A stretch of 64,000 nucleotides of DNA. Origin: Capronia americana (Eukaryota > Ascomycota > Eurotiomycetes > Chaetothyriales > Herpotrichiellaceae). Position 1 is the first letter of the stretch, and each line of letters opens with the position of its first letter. Shown piece by piece: positions 11,952-21,375 of the stretch. A model generated the notes under the pieces. It did no database searches, was not told the origin of the DNA, and saw nothing but the letters and a program-made list of their open reading frames with translations. The translations under genes were made by a program, and so were the position numbers. The DNA is taken from assembly GCA_016110215.1 (NCBI GenBank), contig JADWQD010000002.1:248001-312000 (forward strand), in the 5' to 3' direction.

Positions 11952-12312
11952 GGTGGAGTGGGAATCTGGGGTAAACTCGGGGTGCAGATAGGCAGGCAGT
12001 GGCGACTGGCGATATCGAGGCGTCTGGGATAGAAAGAAAGACAGCTTCCAAGGTGGCACAACTGCAGTTTATGTTTCGTCAACAGAAAATTCGGTAGTAA
12101 GCCCTGTCCGAGTAACTCACCAGCGACTGATAGCCTCGCTCTTCGGCTCATCATGGACCTCGGTCTGTCCTGGTGCCACTAAGCCAACGCTGTGGGGGCG
12201 GGCGTGGGCGGGACACCGGCCGCCGGGGTCAATCAGCGAGCCAGCCACAATCATTGTCCGTAGCCAGCATGTCCCTGCTTCTTGGTTCGCCGTACGAGGA
12301 TAGCTCGATAGG

Positions 12313-12627
12313 TTCGCGGAAACAGCTGCCGAGGACGATGCAGGCCCTTCTGCATTCGCGGAAGACGAGCTCAAAAAGGTCAATCGGCATGTAATCGACA
12401 ATGCTAATCGAACACTTTTGTGGCTTTCATTTATTTTTGTTGCGCTACAAGACCTTGTAAGATCCTCTCCTTTCACCGCCACAGACCTCTTCCTAGAAGT
12501 CATCAAGATCCCAACCGATTTACACAGAGTCTATCGAAACATCATCAATGCGGTTCGGGATCCTCCGCAGCTCGTAAGTGACCCTGAGCCACTTCATGGC
12601 AATACTTCACAGAATGCGCTCTCCTAA
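12313..12627 (+). pseudogene. relic of a NACHT/STAND ATPase, region after the nucleotide-binding domain
   Basis: A frame read from 12313 to a stop at 12625-12627 includes RTLLWLSFIFVALQDL and then KIPTDLHRVYRNIIN. This matches the usual passage after the NACHT domain of fungal NLR-like proteins, where a (F/L)LW(V/A)xL... helix is followed by LPxDLxxxYxxI. I see no start codon in frame, no P-loop or Walker B upstream, and unrelated sequence on both sides. I therefore read it as a fragment of a lost gene. The match is from memory of the family pattern. Confidence 0.45.
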
Positions 12628-12784
12628 AACTTACCCAATGGAGGTAGGCAGATGTCGAGAGTGGTTTCGTGTCCTATCATGGCTAGTGACCGTCATTAAC
12701 CTAGAATTACAATGTCATAGGTGAGCCAGGAGTGAGTGACCTTGGGGTGTTCCGCGTACCAGGCTGGGGGCAGCTCGGCCTGGC

Positions 12785-12867
12785 CAGCTCACCTTGCTGA
12801 CCACATCGGGGCAGTGGCCCAAAGGTTGTCCCTCCTCCAGACGTCAAGGGCCCAAAACGAGGCTCTA
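12785..12867. repeat. dispersed repeat, copy 1 of 2
   Basis: The stretch with ACATCGGGGC, GTGGCCCAAAGG and AAAACGAGGCTCTA recurs at 38466-38560 in the same order and orientation with scattered substitutions and a few extra bases in the second copy (about 80% by eye). Neither copy lies in a recognised gene. The rest of 12628-13330 holds no supported coding sequence. Confidence 0.7.
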
Positions 12868-13142
12868 GGGGGTTCCGTGGAAGTGCACCACGGCACGTTG
12901 CCTCCTCGACCCTGCGAGAACGAGTCGGTTTTGATGAGCGTTGTTGGGCCTCGCACGACGTGCCTGGTGCCTCCGGCGCGGGGGAGGGTTCCCAGAAACA
13001 GTTCCCTCTGCCCCTTCCAATGTCTCGTTGGGCTTCTGCCTCCTTTGGACATCGATTCTCCCCTCCCCTCCGTACCTCCCCTCTCTTTTTGGTCCAGTGA
13101 CTTGATCTTCGTTGACTCTTTTCACACCCACTGACCGGTACA

Positions 13143-13222
13143 TGGTAGACAGGTTAGACGGGGAGGTCCCTCCAGGCTCCGTAATTCTGCTGGGGGCGTC
13201 TTCCCGGCCAACCTGTCTACCA
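13143..13222. repeat. inverted repeat with 13-bp perfect arms
   Basis: TGGTAGACAGGTT at 13143-13155 is perfectly reverse-complemented at 13210-13222, leaving a 54-bp loop. GTAATTCTG occurs inside the loop (13181-13189) and again just after the right arm (13224-13232). It may be the foot of a small mobile element or a hairpin near the 3' end of the HET gene. Confidence 0.7.
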
Positions 13223-13330
13223 CGTAATTCTGTCAGCCACTGTAATCAAGTGAGTCGCAGTTCCCTCCTACCATTCTACCTTGCAGCAGGTCTCACTACT
13301 CTATCCCTCCCTTTGCCTAAGAGCCTGGTC

Positions 13331-15703
13331 TCACGCAAGATATACTCTCTTCCGCATCGGCATGGCAGCTAAAAAGGGTGCTTTGTGAAGCATTTTGCTC
13401 TCTATACGATGCGAGATGCCCTGATGATCAGTTTCCACCAGGAGAACGAGGTATGAGTCGCGGTTGCTGGAGAAAGGGCCTTTGGACTGATGGGGTAGGC
13501 CGGCCACGACGACGAACTCGAGTTTTTCAGGCTGCGTAATACGCCAAGCCCTGTCAAGATAAATGGGCACTTTGTCAAAATCAACCCTGGTTCTACCTTC
13601 GCGGTCAGTTGATTCGACAGGGGGCATTTGAATGCTAAACCCAGAGACCGGAGACTTCTCGCGCGCTGTCCGAGCGCTCCATTGTGAGAAGACAGGTGGC
13701 GTCTCGACTTTGTCCTCTAGAACTGGGAGGAATGCAACCAGAGACTCAAAGACTATCACTTGCAACGAAAGCGATAGAGTCAGACATCTCAGGGTGTGAT
13801 CGAGGGGTAATATCTTCGGTGCGTTGGCATAGAGTTGCTCCGCCTCCTCGGTGCACACGCCCTCGAAAACAGCCAGATGGGATGGTTCGCCATTAGTCGT
13901 GGCTACGCGATAATAGACGGTAATGGCATCGTAGGGCCAATATCGGGTACTCTCGTAAGATATCTCCATTGGCGGCTTGCTGCTGTCTTTGTTGCTTTCG
14001 GCCTCTGATTTCCATTCCCAGCCAGTCCAACTCCAGCTGGGAAAGCCGGCGCGGCGTCTTTTGGGCTGATCCCGGTTCCCTGGATAACTGAGAGGCACGA
14101 AAACGGCAAAGTCAAGTGCCCTTTCAAAGAATCTGAAGGGGAGGCCCCAAAAGAAATCTAGTCCACCTCGTGCGTGCGAAACATGAGTGATGCCGCTGAA
14201 TGCATTCAGAGCATCGGCTTCATATGTCAGACTGCGCTTCATGTACGCGCTGACGAGGTCCGCATACTGTTCAAAGGATTGTATGCCAGTGGCACCAAGT
14301 CCCAGATGAATCAGGTGTGTCTCCTCCTGCATTTCTTCGAATCCCCTTGTCTGGTGGAGCACCTTTGGCGGATGGATGAGCGTATCCTCCCAATGGGTCA
14401 AGGTTCGACAGCTGAAAAACACTGAATCTGCCGTGAAGATCAACAGCTTGTTTGACAGGACTCTCTCTTGGAAAGTCCATGCTCGGGTGTTCCACTTTAT
14501 CCCTCCCATGGCCTCGTCAAAACCTGGCTGAGCCGTAACAAGCGTCATGCCGCCCACTTTTGCCCCGAGTTGTTTAACAACCCGACTTCCTGGTTGCACC
14601 CCTGGCAGACCTGCCCACACATCAACGCCGGATGCAGCAACAATAGTGACATACGCAGCAGAATAGAGTTCGTTCATCAAGCCCATCTCTGCTGCCAATT
14701 TTGGGTCATCCTGCTGGATACAAAGGGAGTCGACCCACAAGTATTGGATTGAAAGTTGGTCACAAAGAGTCAAAGCGTCCTTGATGGTGGTAGGAAGGTC
14801 AGGACAGCTGTCCGATAGGCCTCCTGCGGCAGTCAATCTCTGGTAAGTATCTCTTGTCAGTCGCAGCTGTGGTACAGAAGGACCTCCCCAGACATAGCTT
14901 AGCGCTGCGAACTTGTTTTCCATCGTTCCCATGACCAACTTCCTTTCTGCAACGTCGATGAATCGGAGAGGATGAGAGCTTTGTGATTTCGTCTGCTGGC
15001 AGAGTGGATGTTTCTCACACAACTCGATCCAGCCCTTGGCGAGCACGGGGCTGAGCAGTTCATCCATCCGCACACCTCTGAACAGTACATTTTCTTCAAA
15101 CTCCGGAATGTTGGTCCGGCTGTACGCAACCTGTATGGCCGCAGTTCTGAGCTTCTGGATTGTGTCATCGGCCATCCTCTCCAACACAGTGACCAAGATT
15201 CGATCCGAGTAAATGCGTCGAGCCGTCTTCTGCAAAGCCGTCGCTCTCATGTCAACATAAAGGTACGGCTGCAACTCGACGTAAATATTGTCTGCATTTG
15301 CAGCTGTGATGGAGTGACAGCGGTGCTGGATGATGCCTAGGAGAAAACGGCAGAAATCACATCTTCTCTCACGAAGCTGCCTAAGCTCATATCGACCATG
15401 GCCAGCATACTGCCTCCTCCTCAGGCTTGCGTCCCACTTGAACCATCCGGGATCGGTCAAGGCTTCCGCGATGTTCCACTCCCTGCACAATATACAAAGA
15501 TATTCCTCGCTGAACCTTTGCTGTGCAATTGCCCTTGGAGAATTGTCTGGGGCTCTATAAGCCAGTTCGGCGTCCGGAGATAGATATTCGCGACCTGGGG
15601 TGAACTGGTGCATGCGCAGGCTGTTTTCATTGTTGTCTGAGAGACACCCAAGCGCTCTCAAGAGGGTTCTCGATCCAATTTCATCAGATCCGAGAGGTTC
15701 CAT
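13331..15703 (-). CDS. HET-domain (heterokaryon incompatibility) protein
   Basis: One uninterrupted exon of 790 aa. The HET domain lies at about residues 264-415: FAALSYVWGG, then LPTTIKDALTLCDQL, YLWVDSLCIQQDD, AAYVTIVAASG and WNTRAWTFQERVLSNKLLIF. These are the classic conserved blocks. Ahead of it is a ~260-residue region with two Cys pairs (ILC near 72 and CDFC near 115-118), which is usual in this class. HET-domain proteins trigger growth arrest or cell death when non-self alleles meet in a fused hypha. The C-terminal PHQSKGPFSSNRDSYLV segment is copied elsewhere in the window (21376-21500), so part of this gene, or a relative, has been duplicated. The intact single-exon frame suggests it is functional. 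Confidence 0.92.
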   Translation of the reverse strand: MEPLGSDEIGSRTLLRALGCLSDNNENSLRMHQFTPGREYLSPDAELAYRAPDNSPRAIAQQRFSEEYLCILCREWNIAEALTDPGWFKWDASLRRRQYAGHGRYELRQLRERRCDFCRFLLGIIQHRCHSITAANADNIYVELQPYLYVDMRATALQKTARRIYSDRILVTVLERMADDTIQKLRTAAIQVAYSRTNIPEFEENVLFRGVRMDELLSPVLAKGWIELCEKHPLCQQTKSQSSHPLRFIDVAERKLVMGTMENKFAALSYVWGGPSVPQLRLTRDTYQRLTAAGGLSDSCPDLPTTIKDALTLCDQLSIQYLWVDSLCIQQDDPKLAAEMGLMNELYSAAYVTIVAASGVDVWAGLPGVQPGSRVVKQLGAKVGGMTLVTAQPGFDEAMGGIKWNTRAWTFQERVLSNKLLIFTADSVFFSCRTLTHWEDTLIHPPKVLHQTRGFEEMQEETHLIHLGLGATGIQSFEQYADLVSAYMKRSLTYEADALNAFSGITHVSHARGGLDFFWGLPFRFFERALDFAVFVPLSYPGNRDQPKRRRAGFPSWSWTGWEWKSEAESNKDSSKPPMEISYESTRYWPYDAITVYYRVATTNGEPSHLAVFEGVCTEEAEQLYANAPKILPLDHTLRCLTLSLSLQVIVFESLVAFLPVLEDKVETPPVFSQWSARTAREKSPVSGFSIQMPPVESTDREGRTRVDFDKVPIYLDRAWRITQPEKLEFVVVAGLPHQSKGPFSSNRDSYLVLLVETDHQGISHRIESKMLHKAPFLAAMPMRKRVYLA

Positions 15704-16532
15704 CTTTTTTATGAATTTTTATTTCAAGATCGTGTTGGTTTGCAGCGCGCTCGAGCTGTAACTTGCAAAAGTCCGGAAGTGAGCTGCTCGTCACTTCTGT
15801 ATCACGGTCCCCATTTTCAACGAGATACTAGTAGACACCCCAGCTGGTCGCCGCTGAGACCTTAAGCGATCGGGACGGCTGCTGCCAGCTGGGTCAGCCG
15901 GGACGCGGGGTTAGGACAAGATGGGACGTAACATGGCAGCGAATAGTCTTGCAATTGAGCGAATTTCGATTCCAGGATACGAGACCCTTATGGTCGTATT
16001 ACGGGTCGAATTTGGTGATGCAAAATAGAATCAACGGGCATGCGGACTGTCGGTGGGCCCAGACCTGTCCATGCACTCCAACCCAGACCGCTATACCCCC
16101 TACGTGGGCATGCCAAGTAGAAATGTTGAGCTTGAAATCGAAAGAGCTTGATTTAGCGGCTGAAACCTGCATCTTTGGCGCACGCCAGCCGGAGTCAAAG
16201 ATTCGGTCTGGAACGAGCTGACTTGATTACGAGTACACGATTTTAATCCAGTGTGTCTGCTCAGAGACTCATGGGCAGGTGACCAGGATCTGGACTTTGT
16301 GCAAGACGCACCGAACGAATTGGTCGTTCATGCATTCATTGAATCGCGAAGAAGTCTTTGAAGGTAGCAAGGTGGATCTGATGTGACCACTAGCGAAAAC
16401 GGAGTATTGTCTGGACAGGAATACACGTCAAGTGGGGGTATCTCAAATGTGTCGCAAGCAAGCCCCAACCCAACGCTCTGAAGAGAATTGAAATAAGGTC
16501 GCTAGCGTGGTGCCTTTCAACACCAAGCTCCT
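15704..16532. other. upstream region of the HET gene, no supported gene
   Basis: About 830 bp with only short, unremarkable frames. It should contain the HET-gene promoter (a TTTTTTATGAATTTTTATTT stretch lies just before the ATG) and the 3' flank of the next minus-strand gene. Confidence 0.45.
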
Positions 16533-17374
16533 TCACTTCATTGCAAAGTCAAACTCCTCAAAGTCGGCACGCAGACCATCTGCCTCGTCTTCTTCGGCCG
16601 TTTGTTCGCTGCCATCCTTACGCAGAAGAGCATCCATCCAGTTCACCGTGTTCTCCAGTTGTAGTAGGCCTGCCAGGACCTCTCTGCCAAACCAGATGTT
16701 GAACGTTGGGTCGGTTGGCAATGGGAAATAAAAGGACTTTGTAACACCCCCGAGGTCTCCCTCTTCATTTCTGTTGGTGTAGTCGGCCACCTCGAGTGGA
16801 TTTGACATCCAGGTCCACACTCGAAAGTAGTCTGATCGTTCTGGTAGCTGACCGTCTGCACCACAGGAGTGGAAAGTCGGTTACTTGTACTCTTCTGCCT
16901 TTACTTTCAAGGCTGCTTCCACCATCTTGATCAGGTCAGTCGGACAAGCAGTGACTTGCCAGTGGAAATGCCTGATGCCTGTGCGACTGACTTCCCAGCA
17001 CACGGTGCCCAGCTCGCCTTGACTTTTCGAGCCTACCATAGTACTGAGTCGGACCAAACCTTGGTCGGCCACTGTATTTCTCCGTCTCGAACAATGCCGC
17101 CTTGAGCGGCTCCCAGGATGCTCTCCCAGTTTCGTTTCTGAGTTGGGGTACCTGCTCGACATTCAAATGGAATGTTAACATCTTCGACGTTACTACACCC
17201 GCTGTTAGTAGCGTCAGCGCAGTCATATGAGGCCCGTACTACATATACACACAGCAGGCGACCTGCGAGCGCTGACCGGCACCGGTGCCACAGTGCTCTC
17301 TTCGGACTTACACCCGATGGGAAGGAAAATACTGATACTGCCACCGGTGGTGGTAAACAATCAGAAGCCGGCAA
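16533..17374 (-). CDS. unrecognised multi-exon gene, structure uncertain, possibly frameshifted
   Basis: Three consecutive minus-strand segments look protein-like in different frames: about 17225-17050 (FHLNVEQVPQLRNE ... RFGPTQYY), about 17050-16900 (GSKSQGELGTVCWEVSRTG ... MVEAALK), and 16820-16533 (RVWTWMSNPLEVADYT ... WMDALLRKDGSE, ending at 16533). A phase-0 intron of about 56 nt (GTAAAG...GTCAG) could link the second and third. Between the first and second the frame changes at one point with no room for an intron, so either an exon is mis-set or the gene carries a frameshift. A GCTGAC branch site and AACAG acceptor near 17205 suggest another exon upstream. I do not recognise the family and give no function. 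Confidence 0.4.
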
Positions 17375-18082
17375 CGCCAGCTCGCGAGCACCAGCCGGAA
17401 ATGAAGAGCTGAGTAATCAACTGCACAAGGCTGAGGCCGATCCCAGCCAAAAGGGCCGACAGAGGTCAGACCCTGTACCATTGTCGGCAGAGGGAGAAAC
17501 TAAACCGGGCGCTGGTGCTACCGGCGTTTAGAACGACTTAGAACATGAGCTGTAACGACGACAGAGGATTGTGGCTGGTCTTACCAAGTTGGGGGAAGTC
17601 GTTGTACGATATCTTCTGTCCGTCAGGAGTACACCGAATGGAGGCAAGTACATAGGTGATGGGTCAGGGTTAAGAACCTTGGTGTTCACCTCGTCGACTT
17701 GGGACAAGAACAAGACGACGTTCACTTCATGTTGATATGGAATTAAACCCGTTTGAAACATGTGAGCCACCAGACTGCCAACACAAACGGCCACGCCGAC
17801 TCTACTCTCCAGCGGCCACGTCAAATCGTGCCTGTCCCGGGACGCCATGGGATTCTTGAACTGCACTATTGCCACCGTCCAATGACCGAACCTTCCCCTC
17901 TCCTTCCACCCTCTGCACCTTCTCCCCACAAAATTCAGAGCCCAGCTTTTCGACCCTCTTTTCTCTCTGTGTCTTCCTTTGCTCAACCATGTGCCGAGAC
18001 CAAAAAGTCCTTTGTTTCATGTGCATCCCGATGGCCAGCCTTGACATTTTCGACATCGAATTGACAGAATCTGGTTTCTCGG
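17375..18082. other. unresolved stretch, possibly further exons of the gene at 16533-17374
   Basis: About 700 bp where both strands show short open frames. On the minus strand a frame containing CTPDGQKISYNDFPQL looks coding-like just before a GTAAGA donor-like site near 17585, but I could not find an acceptor that opens it. No confident gene model. Confidence 0.25.
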
Positions 18083-18388
18083 CTATGGTCCGTATCCGTA
18101 CCAGGGCCGGTACTGAACTCTCTGCATGACTGTGCGGTACGTTAGCATGCCGATAGGGGTCGTAGTGAACGTCGTACCTTCAACTTTGATTTTCACGATC
18201 TGAAAGTTCTGCCAAATGGTGACTGCGCCAATCGCCGTCGCAAGTACTCCGAAAACAATGGTCCATATCAGTTCAGCCGCCATCCTGTCGGTTTGGTACC
18301 AATCTCTCGTCTTTTCTGAGATGTACGATAGAGCACGGTGAGCTCTGTGTCCGGAGGCCTTTTGTGTTGCTGAGGATGAATTCGACAT
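18083..18388 (-). CDS. very small single-pass membrane protein
   Basis: Exons 18388-18178 and 18129-18083 give 85 aa. The 48-nt intron has GTACGA, a textbook TGCTAAC branch site and CACAG. Residues ~38-60 form one transmembrane helix (LIWTIVFGVLATAIGAVTIW) after a Ser/Thr- and His-rich N-terminus; the tail IKVEVMQRVQYRPWYGYGP is short and basic/aromatic. Because the intron is a multiple of three and has no stop, an unspliced message would still encode a 101-residue form. The family is unknown to me. It starts 898 bp from the C2H2-receiver regulator, transcribed away from it, with a dense repeat-motif array in between. Confidence 0.55.
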   Translation of the reverse strand: MSNSSSATQKASGHRAHRALSYISEKTRDWYQTDRMAAELIWTIVFGVLATAIGAVTIWQNFQIVKIKVEGTTFTTTPIGMLTYRTVMQRVQYRPWYGYGP

Positions 18389-18432
18389 TGAGGGCGAGAT
18401 ATAAAGCTGGATCTATATAACGATATTCTCAA

Positions 18433-18980
18433 GGCCCCGGCGCCATTGTCCTGGCGCACCGGTTGCGAAGATGAAGATCGCCAAGACAGCAACACTGACT
18501 TACCCCGGCGCAAAACCAACTTGCCAGTAGCAGTGACGGCTGCTCAAATTGGGTCATTGCCCTGGCGCAAAAGACACTCCACTTCCTATCAACGTACCTC
18601 AGGTACAAGGCACAGACTTTTTTCCCTTGGTGACCCGAGCATTCTGCAAGGCTCGGGATTTAGACAGGCTCAACCGGTCGTGGTGATGGCGCAGTAAAAG
18701 CCCGCGCTGACTCAGCTGGCGACCCCGTATCTTGGTTGCGCCGGGGCTCGTCACAGCCAATCAAGGGCGTTGAGCAGTGCGCCGGGGCTACATTCGTGGC
18801 GCAGAAGGACCCACAGGTTCTTTGCGCCAGGGCAGAAAGACACTGCGCCTTCTGCGCCGGGGCAGAGAATCAGATACAGTAACTGCTGCCACCCTGTTGC
18901 GGCCACAAATGCACCTCAAGCTCAATCCTCATAAGAATGACGATTTCCCATTGCGAACGGCCCTGGCGCTGCGCCGGGGC
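18433..18980. promoter_or_regulatory. array of TGCGCC(G/A)GGGC motifs in a divergent promoter
   Basis: A roughly 10-11 bp motif, TGCGCC(G/A)GGGC or its reverse complement GCCC(C/T)GGCGCA, is repeated in both orientations between the membrane-protein gene and the C2H2-receiver regulator. Full or one-mismatch copies: 18433-18443, 18503-18512, 18559-18569, 18737-18747, 18778-18788, 18823-18833, 18853-18863 and an abutting pair at 18960-18980. Shorter TGGCGCA cores occur near 18450, 18684 and 18797. The copies are irregularly spaced, so this is not a simple tandem repeat; it resembles a cluster of binding sites. I did not notice the full motif elsewhere in the window. Confidence 0.7.
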
Positions 18981-19285
18981 CCATCATACCGCACCATCTG
19001 ATCTTGTGAAGTGGTCACTTCGCTCTCGAGAGTGAGGGATCAGCTTCGGAACGCAGCAGCACCGCCTTCAGCCGAACGCTCGACACCACGAAGCACAAGT
19101 CCTCTTGCATCCCGGCCCCAGTGTGAAGGGCAGTCCGGTGAATTTTGCTCGATAGACGCGGGTTTATCGTCATTACCCACCGCCAGTCGCTTGAACTGAG
19201 GGAAGCTCACTCACCCTCAGGTACCACACAAGCATCTACCTGCGCAAATGTGCTCGCGGTCGACCACTCCAGACGAAAAGACAAC

Positions 19286-21283
19286 ATGCGATCGCACAAA
19301 TGTACCGTTTGTGGAAAGACGTTGTCAAGGTCGACAAAGCTATCGGAACATATTCGATCTCATACTGGAGAGAAGCCCTTCCAGTGCCCAGTCCCCGCCT
19401 GTGCAAGACTGTTCGCCAGATCATATGACCTCACCAAACACAAAGAGCTACACAGTGGGTCATACAAGTACAAATGCACATTTGAAGGGAATGGCGTACG
19501 ATGGGGCTGCGGTAAAGGATTTCACAAAAGAGGAGACTTGAACAGGCATCTTAAACGGGGTAATGCAGCACAATGTCGGCAGCCTCTAGAGAACCCGCAG
19601 GACGGGCCTGAGGCGGCAGTCATTTTGACTAGCTTGAAGGACGATCATGCAAAAATCACAGCTTCAAGAACTCACGAAAATCAGTCCGACGCAGAACTGT
19701 TGACTCGATTGCGAAAACTGGAAGGAGTGCTCCATAGTATGGGTGGTTTTGGGGGCAAGGGTCTGGCGACACCGCCTCCGCCATTGTTGGCTCCTTCCAT
19801 TGACGGCCCAAGACCCGGCACAGAACTTGAAAGCCTATTACGTAGGATGGAAGGCATTGTCAGCCTGCTTGCCTCGTCGGACAACAGTGAAACAAATTCC
19901 TCTAACACGCCACCTCGACTTTCCCATGAAGACGAAAAGGTTGACAAAGGAGTTGTATCTCCGAACGATTACCGAAGTAGCGATCATTATCTCGGCCCGA
20001 GGCTGCTCGAGATGCTACTGATCTCTCCACTTCCTAACGAGCAGAACGTGGCACCGGCTACAGCTCAAAGCTCAGAAAATCCTGCGCAACTGTACGACGG
20101 TAGCGAGAATCAGCCTTGGAGTAATTCAGCCATCAATACCGCCGCCGCGGCGAGTACGGTTAGAAGCAGGAACTGCTTGGCCGCAGACACTTGGTCACAG
20201 CAGGTCTATCCTCCTGAGGGGTTACATCTACCTTACGGACAAGTTACCGGACCTAACGACGAGGCTGTGTCAGCGAGGGATCCGAGTCGCGGTGATCTTG
20301 AACTGGCCGATACGCATTTCTTGCAGGTCCACGGCAATGATGTCGATCGCACCGAGCCGACCCGGACCCTCATAACCGGGGATAGTGAGGGTCAAGGTCA
20401 TCCTTCGTGGAAACGACCGCCACGTATTCTCCTGGCTGAAGCTGATCCAACGTGTTGCCGGATCTATTCGGAGTGGCTCGAAAGCTCCGAATACATCTTT
20501 GACGTTGTGACGGACGGTCTTGGGGCGATTCTTAAGGTACAGGAAGGGAGCAAGTACGATGTCATTCTGATGGACGACCTCATGCCCAACTTGGATTGCA
20601 TTAGCGCTTCGCAAATTATCCGCCAAGTTGACAGGATGCCAATTATCGTCATGACCTCAAGAAAACGAGCAGACGATTTTGCCATGTGTTTCAGCAGCGA
20701 TATAAACGATGTCTTGGTAAGGCCGGTTACCTCCAGAGCGTTGTCCGGAACGTTGGCAAGGCACCTCACTTACCTTGACATGACACATCAACCTGAAAGA
20801 CGCGCCAGTGACGTTAACAGCGATCAAGCGATCATTGAAAGCAGCATTCCTCGTTCCGAGTCGGCATTCCTTCATACAGCTGCCGGGGTTGACCACGGAA
20901 GCACCGCAGCCACAACAGCCGCACTGACCCCTTCACTTGGAAGTATTCGCCAAAGATCTGCATCAACTTTAGATGCTCCAGCAGCTCCTCCGGAATCAGG
21001 AAGTGGCAAGCTCAAACGGTCAGAATGGAACCGAACAGATTTGCAGTGTCGCACCTGTGATTATTCAGCAAAAACGAGATCAGATCTAAAAGAACACTCT
21101 GCACAACATGTACGCCGGCACAAATGTCCCTTTCTGTCCTGCTCTCCCCGGGAGAAGGGTTTTCTCACAGTCAACGACCTTAACCGACACATCCAGAAAA
21201 CGCATGCTGGTGAGAATCTGGACCTTCTGTTTGCGCATTACGCCCACCGTACACGAGTGGGATTGATTAAAGTGATATCCTAG
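19286..21283 (+). CDS. C2H2 zinc-finger protein with an internal response-regulator receiver domain
   Basis: One exon, 665 aa from the first ATG (the frame is open back to 19145 but without ATG). The N-terminal fingers are canonical: C6-x2-C9-x12-H22-x3-H26 with TGEKPF linker, then C34-x4-C39-x12-H52-x3-H56, then a looser C64/C75/H88 unit. Residues ~380-496 form a receiver domain like that of the fungal Skn7-type regulators: LLAEADP, YDVILMDDLMPNLD with phosphoacceptor D430, PIIVMTS with T457, then DVLVRP. The conserved Lys is Arg (R479) and the acidic pair is E385/D387 with Ala between. Two more C2H2 units follow (C588, C591, H604, H608; C614, C619, H635, H640). The middle is Ser/Thr-rich. 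It is likely a nuclear DNA-binding regulator; whether the receiver is phosphorylated is open. Confidence 0.85.
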   Translation: MRSHKCTVCGKTLSRSTKLSEHIRSHTGEKPFQCPVPACARLFARSYDLTKHKELHSGSYKYKCTFEGNGVRWGCGKGFHKRGDLNRHLKRGNAAQCRQPLENPQDGPEAAVILTSLKDDHAKITASRTHENQSDAELLTRLRKLEGVLHSMGGFGGKGLATPPPPLLAPSIDGPRPGTELESLLRRMEGIVSLLASSDNSETNSSNTPPRLSHEDEKVDKGVVSPNDYRSSDHYLGPRLLEMLLISPLPNEQNVAPATAQSSENPAQLYDGSENQPWSNSAINTAAAASTVRSRNCLAADTWSQQVYPPEGLHLPYGQVTGPNDEAVSARDPSRGDLELADTHFLQVHGNDVDRTEPTRTLITGDSEGQGHPSWKRPPRILLAEADPTCCRIYSEWLESSEYIFDVVTDGLGAILKVQEGSKYDVILMDDLMPNLDCISASQIIRQVDRMPIIVMTSRKRADDFAMCFSSDINDVLVRPVTSRALSGTLARHLTYLDMTHQPERRASDVNSDQAIIESSIPRSESAFLHTAAGVDHGSTAATTAALTPSLGSIRQRSASTLDAPAAPPESGSGKLKRSEWNRTDLQCRTCDYSAKTRSDLKEHSAQHVRRHKCPFLSCSPREKGFLTVNDLNRHIQKTHAGENLDLLFAHYAHRTRVGLIKVIS

Positions 21284-21375
21284 GTCGGAAGACTGGTACC
21301 AGGCGAGAGTTGGACACCATGTTAGCCAATCTGCCAGCAGTCACGGGCGTCATGACGGCATATTCCAATGAAACC

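Noticed and set aside
11202..12032. 276-codon plus-strand open frame
   Set aside because: Antisense to the SCP2-type thiolase; no family resemblance of its own.
11952..12059. 36-codon extension of the thiolase
   Set aside because: It would start at GTG; the ATG at 11951 fits the usual N-terminus of the family.
19145..19285. 47-codon N-terminal extension of the C2H2-receiver protein
   Set aside because: The frame is open but starts with TTG; the first ATG at 19286 leads straight into the first finger. A spliced upstream exon cannot be excluded.
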